Shown here: piece after piece, positions 7,312-14,520 of the stretch
Layout: every line of letters begins with the position of its first letter
Position numbering within the stretch: the stretch's first letter is position 1
Assembly: GCF_001436025.1 (NCBI RefSeq)
Contig: NZ_AZEQ01000009.1
Location: 1-64,000 of the forward strand
From: Limosilactobacillus mucosae DSM 13345
Lineage (GTDB): Bacteria > Bacillota > Bacilli > Lactobacillales > Lactobacillaceae
Direction: 5' to 3'
DNA length: 64,000 bases
Position numbers and translations under genes: made by a program
Notes under the pieces: model-generated
Told to the model about the DNA's origin: nothing
Seen by the model: only the letters and a program-made list of their open reading frames with translations
Database searches by the model: none

Positions 7312-9138
7312 ATGGCAGCATTAACGGAAACGGATCGCCTGTGTCGCCAGTCAATTCAAAAATATCTGGACGTTAAAGGGATTCCTTATGAACGGCAGGG
7401 CTACTACCTGCGTCTGCGTGATCATGACTCCCTGGTCGTTGATACGCGGATTACCAAAGAAAAGCCGTATGAAACCTTTTATTGGAACAGTCAAGCCGTA
7501 GGCGGCAACCTGTACAATTTTCTGCGCAACTATGAGAACATGGAGTCCAAAGAAGCCTTTGACGAACTCAAAAAGATGGCACCAGAACTGGCCAAAGCCG
7601 AGGTTCATGAGGTCAAGACTGAGCCGTATGATGCAAATAAATGGCGTGGTCATGATCAGCATCAGCAATCAAAACAGTACCTGGTCAACCAGCGCGGCTT
7701 AAATCCTAAACTGGTTGACGCACTGTTCAAGCATGGCTTGGTGCGTGAGTTGAGAAACGGCGATCTCTTTTTCTCCTGGCGTGATCAAAAATTTCAAGAA
7801 GTTGGCGGTGACGTCCAGGGAACGAGAATTGATCATGAGAAGTTTGGCAAACGCGGTACCCGTAAGATGATCGCTAAGGGATCCGTCAAAAACTTTGGCT
7901 TTCACTTTGATGCTAATGATGGCAGTGGTGTCAAAAAAATGTATGTCTTTGAAAGCCCAATCGATGCCTTGTCGTTTTACAATCTGCATCATCAATTAGG
8001 CGGTGATATGAGCTTTATTAGTCTCAATGGGGCTGGTACCAAGATCAAGACGATTGAGGCTTATATCAAGCAATTTGGCGTGCCTGATGAATTACACTTG
8101 GCGATGGATAACGATGGGGCAGGCTTTAAGGGTATGCTTCGGGCCAAAAAAGAGCTGCAACCGGAAAATGCTGATCCTCACCCAGAATTGCGCAAGATGA
8201 AGATTTTGTTTGATCAGCCAGCCGATCAGTTTAAGGACTGGAACGATGCCTTAAAGGCTCGGTCGCGTGAAATGACCAGCGAAACAATTGGTAACTTTAT
8301 CAAACACCGGCAACGGTCATTTGGTCCTGATCAATACAAACAGCTTGTGCATGAGTTTGTCAGCGGTCAGTTTGGTAATGTCGTCCCAAAAGCAAGCAAG
8401 CGGACACCGGAGCCGCGTAAAGGAGTAATCAAAATGGATTCAGAATTTAATGAAGTTGCTAAGAAACTGCAAGCCAGTCGCATGAAGATCAAGGGCGTAG
8501 ATCTGACCAAGGATCCTGAATATGCTGAAGACTTTGGCTATCGCTTTGATATTGATGCCAATGGCTCAACGGAGTATCAAGAAATGCTGACTAAGCTCGA
8601 TAATAAAAAAATGGGTGCGCTGGCCAGCGTGACCAGTGACGATAAGGGCTGTTCGTTGTGGGTCTTTGATGCCAAGGACCGCTCAGCTGTCTTAAAAGAG
8701 ATCAGCTCGGCTTATGATCATGCCCGTGATCCATTGCTCGGACGGCGAGTCCAGATGCCAAACGGCCGTGGCGGTACGATCGTTAAGACGGGACCGGAAA
8801 GCCTGGTTAAGTTTGATGACAATCAGGTTCAGAAGTTTAGCGCGATGTCGCTTGATCAGCATGTAATTCCAGATTTTCAGGTTCGCTATCTGCGCGACAA
8901 CCATCTTCGGTCTGCGTCTGCCTCGGACGTAATGCATATGGCCGTCACGGTTTTGGACAATCAGCATAATGCGCAGGCCGCGCATCAAAAACAGGTCTTG
9001 ATGAAACAGCCAATGACTACCAAGCAACGGCTGGGACTGGCGATGAATGTGATCAACCAGTCTCGTTGGGCGCAGGTCAGCCCGGATCCCAAGACGATGG
9101 TCCCAATGTCACGAAACGTAAAAGCCCGCGAAAAATAA
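7312..9138 (+). CDS. DUF3991/TOPRIM domain protein (primase-like, plasmid type)
   Basis: A 608-aa protein. The N-terminal 90 residues resemble the zinc-ribbon/DNA-binding start of mobile-element primases without obvious Cys ligands. A DUF3991-like segment follows (YLVNQRGLNPKLVDALFKHG, about residues 120-160), then a TOPRIM-type core (YVFESPIDALSF, LNGAGTK, AMDNDGAG, residues about 205-275) carrying the expected Glu and DxD metal ligands. The C-terminal third is unassigned. Such proteins are encoded on conjugative plasmids and are thought to act in plasmid DNA replication or transfer. The ATG at 7312 has GAGGTGA 5 nt upstream. A strong internal ribosome binding site lies within the gene (see 8419-8436). 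Confidence 0.8.
   Translation: MAALTETDRLCRQSIQKYLDVKGIPYERQGYYLRLRDHDSLVVDTRITKEKPYETFYWNSQAVGGNLYNFLRNYENMESKEAFDELKKMAPELAKAEVHEVKTEPYDANKWRGHDQHQQSKQYLVNQRGLNPKLVDALFKHGLVRELRNGDLFFSWRDQKFQEVGGDVQGTRIDHEKFGKRGTRKMIAKGSVKNFGFHFDANDGSGVKKMYVFESPIDALSFYNLHHQLGGDMSFISLNGAGTKIKTIEAYIKQFGVPDELHLAMDNDGAGFKGMLRAKKELQPENADPHPELRKMKILFDQPADQFKDWNDALKARSREMTSETIGNFIKHRQRSFGPDQYKQLVHEFVSGQFGNVVPKASKRTPEPRKGVIKMDSEFNEVAKKLQASRMKIKGVDLTKDPEYAEDFGYRFDIDANGSTEYQEMLTKLDNKKMGALASVTSDDKGCSLWVFDAKDRSAVLKEISSAYDHARDPLLGRRVQMPNGRGGTIVKTGPESLVKFDDNQVQKFSAMSLDQHVIPDFQVRYLRDNHLRSASASDVMHMAVTVLDNQHNAQAAHQKQVLMKQPMTTKQRLGLAMNVINQSRWAQVSPDPKTMVPMSRNVKAREK
8419..8436 (+). promoter_or_regulatory. Internal in-frame ribosome binding site and ATG
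   Basis: AAAGGAG at 8419-8425 is followed, after 8 nt, by an in-frame ATG at 8434 that begins MDSEFNEVAKK. Initiation here would yield a separate 234-aa C-terminal protein lacking the TOPRIM core. Confidence 0.5.
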
Positions 9139-9446
9139 GCAAAATAAAAACCGCTACCCAGAAGGTAACGGCCGTGCCCGGCAGTTTGATTCATTTTGAT
9201 TTTAGTGCCAAATTCGGCCGTTTCTCAAGGGACAAAAAAGGGACAAAATGGGAAAATATTTGATATTGTGTGATGGTATTTGAAGATCCTAGCAGAATGA
9301 AAAGCCTATAACATAGGGTAAATGAGCATAATTTAAAGAGAATTGTAAATTATGTGTAAATATGAGGTAAAATTATCAGATTTTATCGAAATTTTGTAAA
9401 CATTGCGTTTTAATTAGACTTGGAAGAGAAAAGGGGATGGAGAATC
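9139..9446 (+). other. Gene-free boundary of the accessory island
   Basis: The stretch starts with a possible hairpin (CCGCTACC, then GGTAACGG, 9152-9171) without a good T-run. It then carries GGGACAAAAAAGGGACAAAA (9229-9248), a short direct repeat of GGGACAAAA, and an AT-rich leader to the response regulator. No gene is supported. The short repeat might mark an old integration junction, but no second copy was found in the window. Confidence 0.35.
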
Positions 9447-10184
9447 ATGGAGCAGCGACACTTTCTGCTCATTAGCAAAGATATGGCTTTATACGGAGCA
9501 ATTGCCGCCGCGTTTGCGGATGAGGGTTGGCTGCTGCACCAAACAACGACTGCGGTGGAAGGGGTTGCTAAAATAAAAAAACACCCATACGGTGGTATTC
9601 TATGGGATTTTGCCGCTACGCCTTTGGACACGATTTTAGCAACGCTGGACGTCATGCGTCAGATGATGAATGGTCCGATTATTATTATGGGTGAAGCATT
9701 TAAGCCTAAGGTTCGTCGCAAGCTGTTTCGTTTTCATGCCGATGACTGCCTGCCAAGATCGCTTAATGATGCTGAGCTGTTGGTGCCGCTGATCAGGCAG
9801 CGCTTATGGGTTTATGATCAGTTAAACGTGGAACAGTCGACAGCCGATAAGCCGCGGCGACCGCAACGTGATGACGCAACGATTGGCAATTTAAGGCTTG
9901 ATTTTAATCATCGCTGTGCCTATGTGAATGATCAAAAGGTGATTTTAACGCCCAAAGAGTTTAAGCTGCTAAAATACCTATATGACAATCGCAATCAGGT
10001 TATCAGCCGTGAACAATTGTTGAATGGCGTTTGGAACTATGATATTTTAGGTACTTCCCGCATGGTTGACATCCATATTAGCCATCTGCGCGATAAAATA
10101 GAAAAAGATCCGCACAATCCAGAATGGATCAAGACTGCGCGCGGCTTTGGCTATCTTTTTGATACGGCTCATTTGGATAAGTAG
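9447..10184 (+). CDS. OmpR/PhoB-family response regulator with atypical receiver
   Basis: A 245-aa protein with an N-terminal receiver-like domain (about residues 1-115) and a C-terminal winged-helix DNA-binding domain (about 140-240) showing TPKEFKLLKYL, REQLLNGVW and the wing segment TARGFGYLF. The phospho-acceptor-like Asp is present (ILWDFA), but the acidic pocket is reduced (LISKDMAL), the switch Thr/Ser is replaced (IIIMGEA) and the conserved Lys is Arg (CLPRSLND). It may therefore signal without classical phosphorylation. No histidine kinase gene is adjacent. The ATG at 9447 is used, with GGATGGAG just upstream. Confidence 0.85.
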   Translation: MEQRHFLLISKDMALYGAIAAAFADEGWLLHQTTTAVEGVAKIKKHPYGGILWDFAATPLDTILATLDVMRQMMNGPIIIMGEAFKPKVRRKLFRFHADDCLPRSLNDAELLVPLIRQRLWVYDQLNVEQSTADKPRRPQRDDATIGNLRLDFNHRCAYVNDQKVILTPKEFKLLKYLYDNRNQVISREQLLNGVWNYDILGTSRMVDIHISHLRDKIEKDPHNPEWIKTARGFGYLFDTAHLDK

Positions 10185-10232
10185 CCTTTCTGTGTCATAA
10201 TTGTCATAAACGATAATTTAAAGGAGAAGAAA

Positions 10233-11036
10233 ATGGCATTTCCTTTTAAAGTGGTCGCTTTTGACATGGATGGCACGTTTCTGCGCGATGATAAGACGTT
10301 TGATCGCGAATTGTTCAGCCAGCTGTTGGATCGATTGTTGGCGCAAGATGTGCATGTCGTCGTGGCCAGCGGTGATCAGTATGAGTGTCTATTGAAATAC
10401 TTTCCAACTCGTCATGAGCAGCTGACCTTTATCAGTGAGAACGGCGCGCACATTATTGACCATGACGAGGAGCTGGTGGTGCAGACCATGGATTCCACGG
10501 TGGTTAGCGAACTGATTCCGTTTATGGTCGACAAAATGGACCTGGTACCGTCACTTTCTGGTCATCAGCACGGCTATATCTCGCCAAACGTTTCAGCATC
10601 GCAGTTAAAGCGACTACAGTTCTATTTTCCCAATCATGTTTTGATAGATGATTTCAAGCAGCTGCCCGCCGATCGTTTCTATCAAATATCGTTTGTCGTT
10701 GAGCCAGACAAACTGAAAGAACAGCTGCAGGCCTTGCGCAGCCGGTTTGGCAAGCGGTTAAAGATTACGCCAAGTGGCAATGGCTCAGTTGATTTAACGA
10801 TTCCTGGCGTTGATAAGGCCCAGGCGCTGCAAAAGATGCTTGCTCAATGGCAGCTGACGGCTGATGATCTGGTGGCGTTTGGTGATGGCGGCAATGACGT
10901 CACCATGCTTAAAATGGCCAGAGTCGGCTGGGCAATGCAGAATGCCAGCAAAACCGTCAAACTGGCGGCTGATTTTACGGCTGATGAAGACAATAATCAT
11001 GATGCCGTTTTGCATGTTCTGCAATCTTATCTGTAA
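10233..11036 (+). CDS. Cof-type HAD-IIB hydrolase
   Basis: A 267-aa protein with HAD motif I DMDGTF (nucleophile Asp plus acid/base Asp) and motif IV GDGGNDVTML near residue 215, the standard Cof/YidA/SupH layout with a C2 cap between. Members dephosphorylate sugar phosphates, nucleotides or FMN in the cytosol; the substrate cannot be assigned. The ATG at 10233 follows AAAGGAGAAG. It lies 48 bp downstream of the response regulator on the same strand and could be co-transcribed with it. Confidence 0.88.
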   Translation: MAFPFKVVAFDMDGTFLRDDKTFDRELFSQLLDRLLAQDVHVVVASGDQYECLLKYFPTRHEQLTFISENGAHIIDHDEELVVQTMDSTVVSELIPFMVDKMDLVPSLSGHQHGYISPNVSASQLKRLQFYFPNHVLIDDFKQLPADRFYQISFVVEPDKLKEQLQALRSRFGKRLKITPSGNGSVDLTIPGVDKAQALQKMLAQWQLTADDLVAFGDGGNDVTMLKMARVGWAMQNASKTVKLAADFTADEDNNHDAVLHVLQSYL

Positions 11037-11052
11037 TCAATTCAAATATAAG

Positions 11053-11093
11053 CGGCCTTTTGTATGTTTGTCATGCGGAAGGCTTTTTTAGAG
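11053..11093 (+). terminator. Possible terminator upstream of rarA
   Basis: GCGGCCTT and GCGGAAGGC with a loop of about 20 nt are followed by TTTTTT. The stem is short, so this is a weak call. Confidence 0.45.
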
Positions 11094-11101
11094 GTGATCT
11101 A

Positions 11102-12424
11102 ATGCATCAAGAATCGCTTTTTGAACAACCAAAACAAGAACCATTGGCTAGTCGTATGCGGCCCCAGACTCTGGATCAGATCGTTGGCCAACAGCATCTT
11201 TTGGGAGCCAATCATATGCTGCGTCGCTTGATTGATGCTGATCGCGTGCCTTCCATGATTCTTTGGGGACCGCCTGGCGTAGGCAAGACGACCTTAGCGC
11301 GGGTCATTGCTCGGCATACCAAGTCAGAATTCATCTCATTCAGCGCCGTTACCAGCGGCATCAAAGAAATTAAAGAGATTATGGCCCAAGCACAGCAAAA
11401 TGCTGATTATGGACAGCGGACGCTCGTATTTGTCGATGAGATTCATCGTTTCAACAAAGCACAGCAGGATGCGTTTTTGCCTTACGTTGAGAATGGCAGC
11501 ATCGTATTGATTGGCGCGACGACTGAGAATCCATCATTCGAGATCAATTCAGCTCTGCTTTCGCGCTGTCGGGTCTTTGTGCTGCAGCCGCTGTCGACTG
11601 ATGATCTGCAAAAGATGCTGCAGCGCGCGGCTCAGACTGGCTTTTCGCGTCCCATTCAAATTGATGACCGCTTATTGAAACAGGTGGCGATTTTTGCGGA
11701 TGGCGATGCGCGCACGGCCCTCAACACACTGGAAATGCTGGTTGACAATGGCACGCTTGATGAAAATGGTCGGTTTACGGCAGCAGACAATCTGTTGGAG
11801 CAGCTGCTTGGGCATAAAACGCTTAAATACGACAAAAAGGGCGAAGAACACTATAACCTGATTTCGGCGCTGCATAAATCCATGCGCAATTCCGATGTTG
11901 ACGCGGCTATCTATTGGCTGACGCGAATGCTGGATGGCGGCGAGGACCCATTATACATTGCACGGCGTTTGGTACGCTTTGCCAGCGAAGATGTTGGTTT
12001 GGCTGACACCAATGCGTTAAATGTCGCGGTTAATGTCTACCAGGCCTGTCAGTTTCTGGGGATGCCAGAATGCAACGTCCACTTGACGGAATGCGTAATC
12101 TATCTGGCGACTACCCCCAAGTCCAATGCCGTTTATGAAGCTACGCAAAAAGTTGCCGATGACGTCAAAAATACAGCCAATGAGCCGGTACCGCTCCAGA
12201 TACGCAATGGTACCACCAAGCTCATGAAGGAACTTGGCTATGGCAAAAATTATCAGTACGCACATGATACGGCGGCCAAAATGACTGCGATGGAGACGAT
12301 GCCAGAAAATCTAATCGGTCATCAATACTACTATCCAACTGAGCAGGGCAATGAGATTCGCTTTAAGCGCCGCTTGCATAAGATTAAGCAATGGAAAAAT
12401 CAGCACCGCAGCCATGATTATTAA
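11102..12424 (+). CDS. rarA: Replication-associated recombination protein A (AAA+ ATPase, RarA/MgsA)
   Basis: A 440-aa AAA+ ATPase with Walker A GPPGVGKTT at residues 56-64, Walker B VDEIHRFNKAQQD, sensor 1 GATTENPSFE and an arginine-finger region ALLSRC. The C-terminal half carries the tetramerisation region seen in MgsA/RarA (ALHKSMRNSDVDAAIYWLTRML). RarA acts at stalled replication forks and interacts with SSB and clamp loader functions. The ATG at 11102 follows GAGGTGATCTA; an upstream in-frame TTG would add 14 unrelated residues. Its length is normal for the family. A bidirectional terminator separates it from the convergent dehydrogenase gene. Confidence 0.95.
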   Translation: MHQESLFEQPKQEPLASRMRPQTLDQIVGQQHLLGANHMLRRLIDADRVPSMILWGPPGVGKTTLARVIARHTKSEFISFSAVTSGIKEIKEIMAQAQQNADYGQRTLVFVDEIHRFNKAQQDAFLPYVENGSIVLIGATTENPSFEINSALLSRCRVFVLQPLSTDDLQKMLQRAAQTGFSRPIQIDDRLLKQVAIFADGDARTALNTLEMLVDNGTLDENGRFTAADNLLEQLLGHKTLKYDKKGEEHYNLISALHKSMRNSDVDAAIYWLTRMLDGGEDPLYIARRLVRFASEDVGLADTNALNVAVNVYQACQFLGMPECNVHLTECVIYLATTPKSNAVYEATQKVADDVKNTANEPVPLQIRNGTTKLMKELGYGKNYQYAHDTAAKMTAMETMPENLIGHQYYYPTEQGNEIRFKRRLHKIKQWKNQHRSHDY

Positions 12425-12428
12425 TAAA

Positions 12429-12466
12429 ATAGGCACCCCGCTCAAGCAGTAGGGTGCCTATTTTTA
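12429..12466 (+). terminator. Bidirectional terminator between rarA and the SDR gene
   Basis: TAGGCACCC (12430-12438) pairs with GGGTGCCTA (12452-12460), with A-rich sequence on the left and TTTTT on the right. It can serve both convergent genes. Confidence 0.9.
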
Positions 12467-12494
12467 ATGCGTTTTAATTTAAATTTATAGCCAA

Positions 12495-13250
12495 CTAGCC
12501 ATCCATGACGATGCCACCGTCACAGTCGCCAATCTCGCCAGTAATAAAGCTGGCCGCGTCACAGCCGAAAAACAGAATCATCTGCGCAATCTCAGCAGGT
12601 GCCGCACCACGGCCAAGTGGAATCATGTTTAAAACTCGCTGTCTTTTTTCGGGATCGGCTTCCAATGCGGCCGTCATGCCAGTATGGGTAAAGGAAGGGC
12701 AGACCGCGTTGGCATAGATGCCATACTTAGCTCCTTCTTTAGCAATTGCCTTGGTAAAGCCGTTCAAACCAGCCTTCGATGATGCATAGGCCGTTGTTCC
12801 CAACAAACCGCCACCGATTTTGCCGGCTACGGAAGAAACGTTGACGATTCGGCCACCGCCATTTTGCTTAAAGTGTTCCCAAATGGCATGCACGGTATTG
12901 AATGGACCAGTCAGATTAACAGCCAAGGTGCGATCCCATTCAGCCGGCGTCAGCTCATCAAACGACTTGGCACTGATGATCCCAGCCACGTTGATTAAAG
13001 TATCGATGCGGCCAAAGTCATTAAGGATACGTTTGAAGACAGTTGCGACCTCATCACGATTGCTCTGGTCCATGGCGTAGGGACGGGCATGTTCACCCAG
13101 CTCAGCTGCAACTTTCACCGCATCGTCAAACTCCAGACCAATTACTGCTACCGAGCCGCCGCCAGCAATGACACCCTTGGCGACTTCTTTACCAATACCA
13201 CCAGTTGCCCCGGTGACGATTACGTTTTTACCATCATAGTCGTAGCGCAT
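12495..13250 (-). CDS. Short-chain dehydrogenase/reductase
   Basis: A 251-aa classical SDR with the NAD(P)-binding motif TGATGGIG at residues 14-21, NVAG, the catalytic Ser region VNVSSVAGK and YxxxK as YASSKAG. An Asp/Glu-type residue after the second strand (GLEFDD) hints at NAD preference, which is inference. The substrate is unknown; similar proteins are annotated as 3-oxoacyl-ACP or diol/acetoin reductases. The ATG at 13250 is preceded by AAGGGGGAA. It is monocistronic and convergent with rarA. Confidence 0.88.
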   Translation of the reverse strand: MRYDYDGKNVIVTGATGGIGKEVAKGVIAGGGSVAVIGLEFDDAVKVAAELGEHARPYAMDQSNRDEVATVFKRILNDFGRIDTLINVAGIISAKSFDELTPAEWDRTLAVNLTGPFNTVHAIWEHFKQNGGGRIVNVSSVAGKIGGGLLGTTAYASSKAGLNGFTKAIAKEGAKYGIYANAVCPSFTHTGMTAALEADPEKRQRVLNMIPLGRGAAPAEIAQMILFFGCDAASFITGEIGDCDGGIVMDG

Positions 13251-13444
13251 CACGATTCCCCCTTAAAGTCAAAGTCTAGTATTGAGTCAATTATAGTCCC
13301 AAATTAAGACAATGATGACTTGATTTTTAATCAACAAGTGATAATTTACCTTAACCAAAGCCCCCAAAAATAACAGACAAATCATCCATCGGCTTTATCA
13401 AAACGCAACCATAATTAAGATTTATATGTATCTTCCGTATTAGT

Positions 13445-13473
13445 TTGACTTTCAATCTTAAAAGTGGAATAAT
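13445..13473 (+). promoter_or_regulatory. Promoter for the 72-aa gene
   Basis: A -35 TTGACT (13445-13450), 17-bp spacer and -10 AATAAT (13468-13473) precede a leader of about 110 nt. The leader contains the inverted repeat GATGATC (13538-13544)/GATCATC (13561-13567), just ahead of the ribosome binding site. The rest of the 13251-13589 gap holds nothing else I recognise. Confidence 0.6.
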
Positions 13474-13589
13474 TTGTTCTCGATATCCATAAATGCAATT
13501 AAATCAAAGATTTGTTTTGACTTAGGAGCAGCAGCTTGATGATCGCTGCCGGATATCGTTGATCATCAGAGAGAGAGGAATTGAATATC

Positions 13590-13808
13590 ATGACAAAAAA
13601 AGAAGTCGTAATGGCCATGAACGATGCGGTACTGGTTCGCATCAACGATTGGCGCTGTGCACAAGCCTATCTGATTCAAAAGGTTTTGAATGATGGCAAA
13701 GTACTGCTGCGGCGAGCAAACGTTTCAGTTGACGGTCAAGCCGTACCAACTGAAGAAACTAAAAATGTCGCTTGGAGCAAGTTGGAAAAGCTGCAGTTTG
13801 ACTTTTAG
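13590..13808 (+). CDS. Hypothetical 72-aa protein
   Basis: Begins MTKKEVVMAMNDAVLVRIND and ends KLEKLQFDF. It is mixed alpha/beta in character with no signal or membrane segment, and I do not recognise a family. A GAGAGGAA ribosome binding site lies about 11 nt upstream of the ATG; a TTG three codons earlier is too close to that site. It has its own promoter and a strong terminator, so it is likely real. It lies directly upstream of the large structured RNA. Confidence 0.65.
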   Translation: MTKKEVVMAMNDAVLVRINDWRCAQAYLIQKVLNDGKVLLRRANVSVDGQAVPTEETKNVAWSKLEKLQFDF

Positions 13809-13831
13809 TTTTCTGATAATGCAATTTAAAG

Positions 13832-13863
13832 GATCATCTGTCATTGTGACAGGTGATTTTTTA
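13832..13863 (+). terminator. Terminator of the 72-aa gene
   Basis: ATCATCTGTCA (13833-13843) and TGACAGGTGAT (13847-13857) with a 3-nt loop, followed by TTTTTT. Confidence 0.9.
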
Positions 13864-13884
13864 TTTTGATATTAACTAAAAGGT

Positions 13885-14515
13885 GAATAAGACTTTGATA
13901 GAGTCGCCCAGCTGACTGACTTATCCATGAACTAGGACGTTAGGCAACGATAGCTGTCTGATTTCCAGCATTAAGGCTTGTGGTGAGTCTTGATCGCGGT
14001 GAGAAAAAGCCGTGTTCCTAGTCAGTCAAGTGCGGTTTTGATAAGTTAAGGCACGACCCGATGCGCGTTTGCAATATCCCATCCACAGTCAATCAGGCTC
14101 GACAACCTGAGAACCAAAGTGGAACGTCACCAAAAACGTTCGCCGTGATGCCGCAGTGATGTGGCTATAAGCATTGAGGCCGGTTCGAGTAGGTCAAGGA
14201 GATTTTTACTATTACACAATCAATAGAAAAATGCTTATGCTGACCAAAAGATGGTGGGTACTGATCCCAGCCCGTGCCATGTTAAAGCGACAAGAGGTTA
14301 TGATCGACGGGTCATGGCTAAGCCTTGTCGAGCACGTTGCCTAATCAACTATCAAAGCTAAGCTACGCAAACCAATGCGCAGGCTGTTATGCCAGGACGA
14401 CTCATCAATTGAATGAATCAATTAGTTTGAGTGGTGTCAATATGGGTTCGAGTCCCACTACTGGCATAGTCAAAAAGAGCCCATGGGATGCTTGACGCGT
14501 TTCATGGGCTCTTTA
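13885..14515 (+). ncRNA. Candidate large structured RNA (ROOL/GOLLD-like), about 600 nt
   Basis: No gene fits this stretch, yet it shows dense complementarity. Local stems: GACT..AGTC 13891-13905; 13975-13979 with 14007-14011; GAACGT 14122-14127 with ACGTTC 14136-14141; ATAAGCATT 14167-14175 with AATGCTTAT 14230-14238; CGACAAG 14288-14294 with CTTGTCG 14324-14330. Longer range: TGACTGA/CTAGGA (13913-13919, 13932-13937) with 14016-14028; TTAGGCAACG 13940-13949 with CGTTGCCTAA 14335-14344 (10 perfect pairs); TGCGC+GTTTGC 14062-14072 with GCAAAC/GCGCA 14367-14381. The 13940/14335 pairing crosses two others, implying pseudoknots. A tRNA-like element and a strong terminator close the 3' end. Length and complexity fit ROOL RNAs, known from lactobacilli; I could not match a consensus, so the class is inference. 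Exact 5' end and promoter are not determined. Confidence 0.65.
14388..14468 (+). other. tRNA-like 3' domain of the structured RNA
   Basis: TATGCCAG (14388-14395) pairs perfectly with CTGGCATA (14461-14468) like an acceptor stem, and TGGG-TTCGAGT-CCCA (14443-14457) is a T-arm with a T-loop. In place of D and anticodon arms there is one long hairpin: ACTCA and AATTGA (14400-14412) with TCAATT and TGAGT (14418-14432). There is no anticodon arm and no CCA end, so this is not a functional tRNA gene. Confidence 0.65.
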
Positions 14516-14520
14516 TTTTA
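14475..14520 (+). terminator. Terminator of the structured RNA
   Basis: AGAGCCCATG (14476-14485) and CATGGGCTCT (14503-14512) make a 10-bp perfect stem followed by TTATTTTA. It touches the 3' end of the convergent amidase gene and may terminate both. Confidence 0.9.

Noticed and set aside
9229-9248. Attachment site from GGGACAAAA repeats
   Set aside because: It is only a short local repeat; no second distant copy or integrase is found in the window.
14388-14468. A functional tRNA gene
   Set aside because: The acceptor stem and T-arm are good, but there is no D-arm or anticodon arm; a single long hairpin replaces them and no CCA follows.
13885-14515. tmRNA or RNase P RNA
   Set aside because: There is no tag reading frame ending in ALAA-type codons, the acceptor halves are adjacent instead of at both transcript ends, and I see none of the RNase P core sequences I know.
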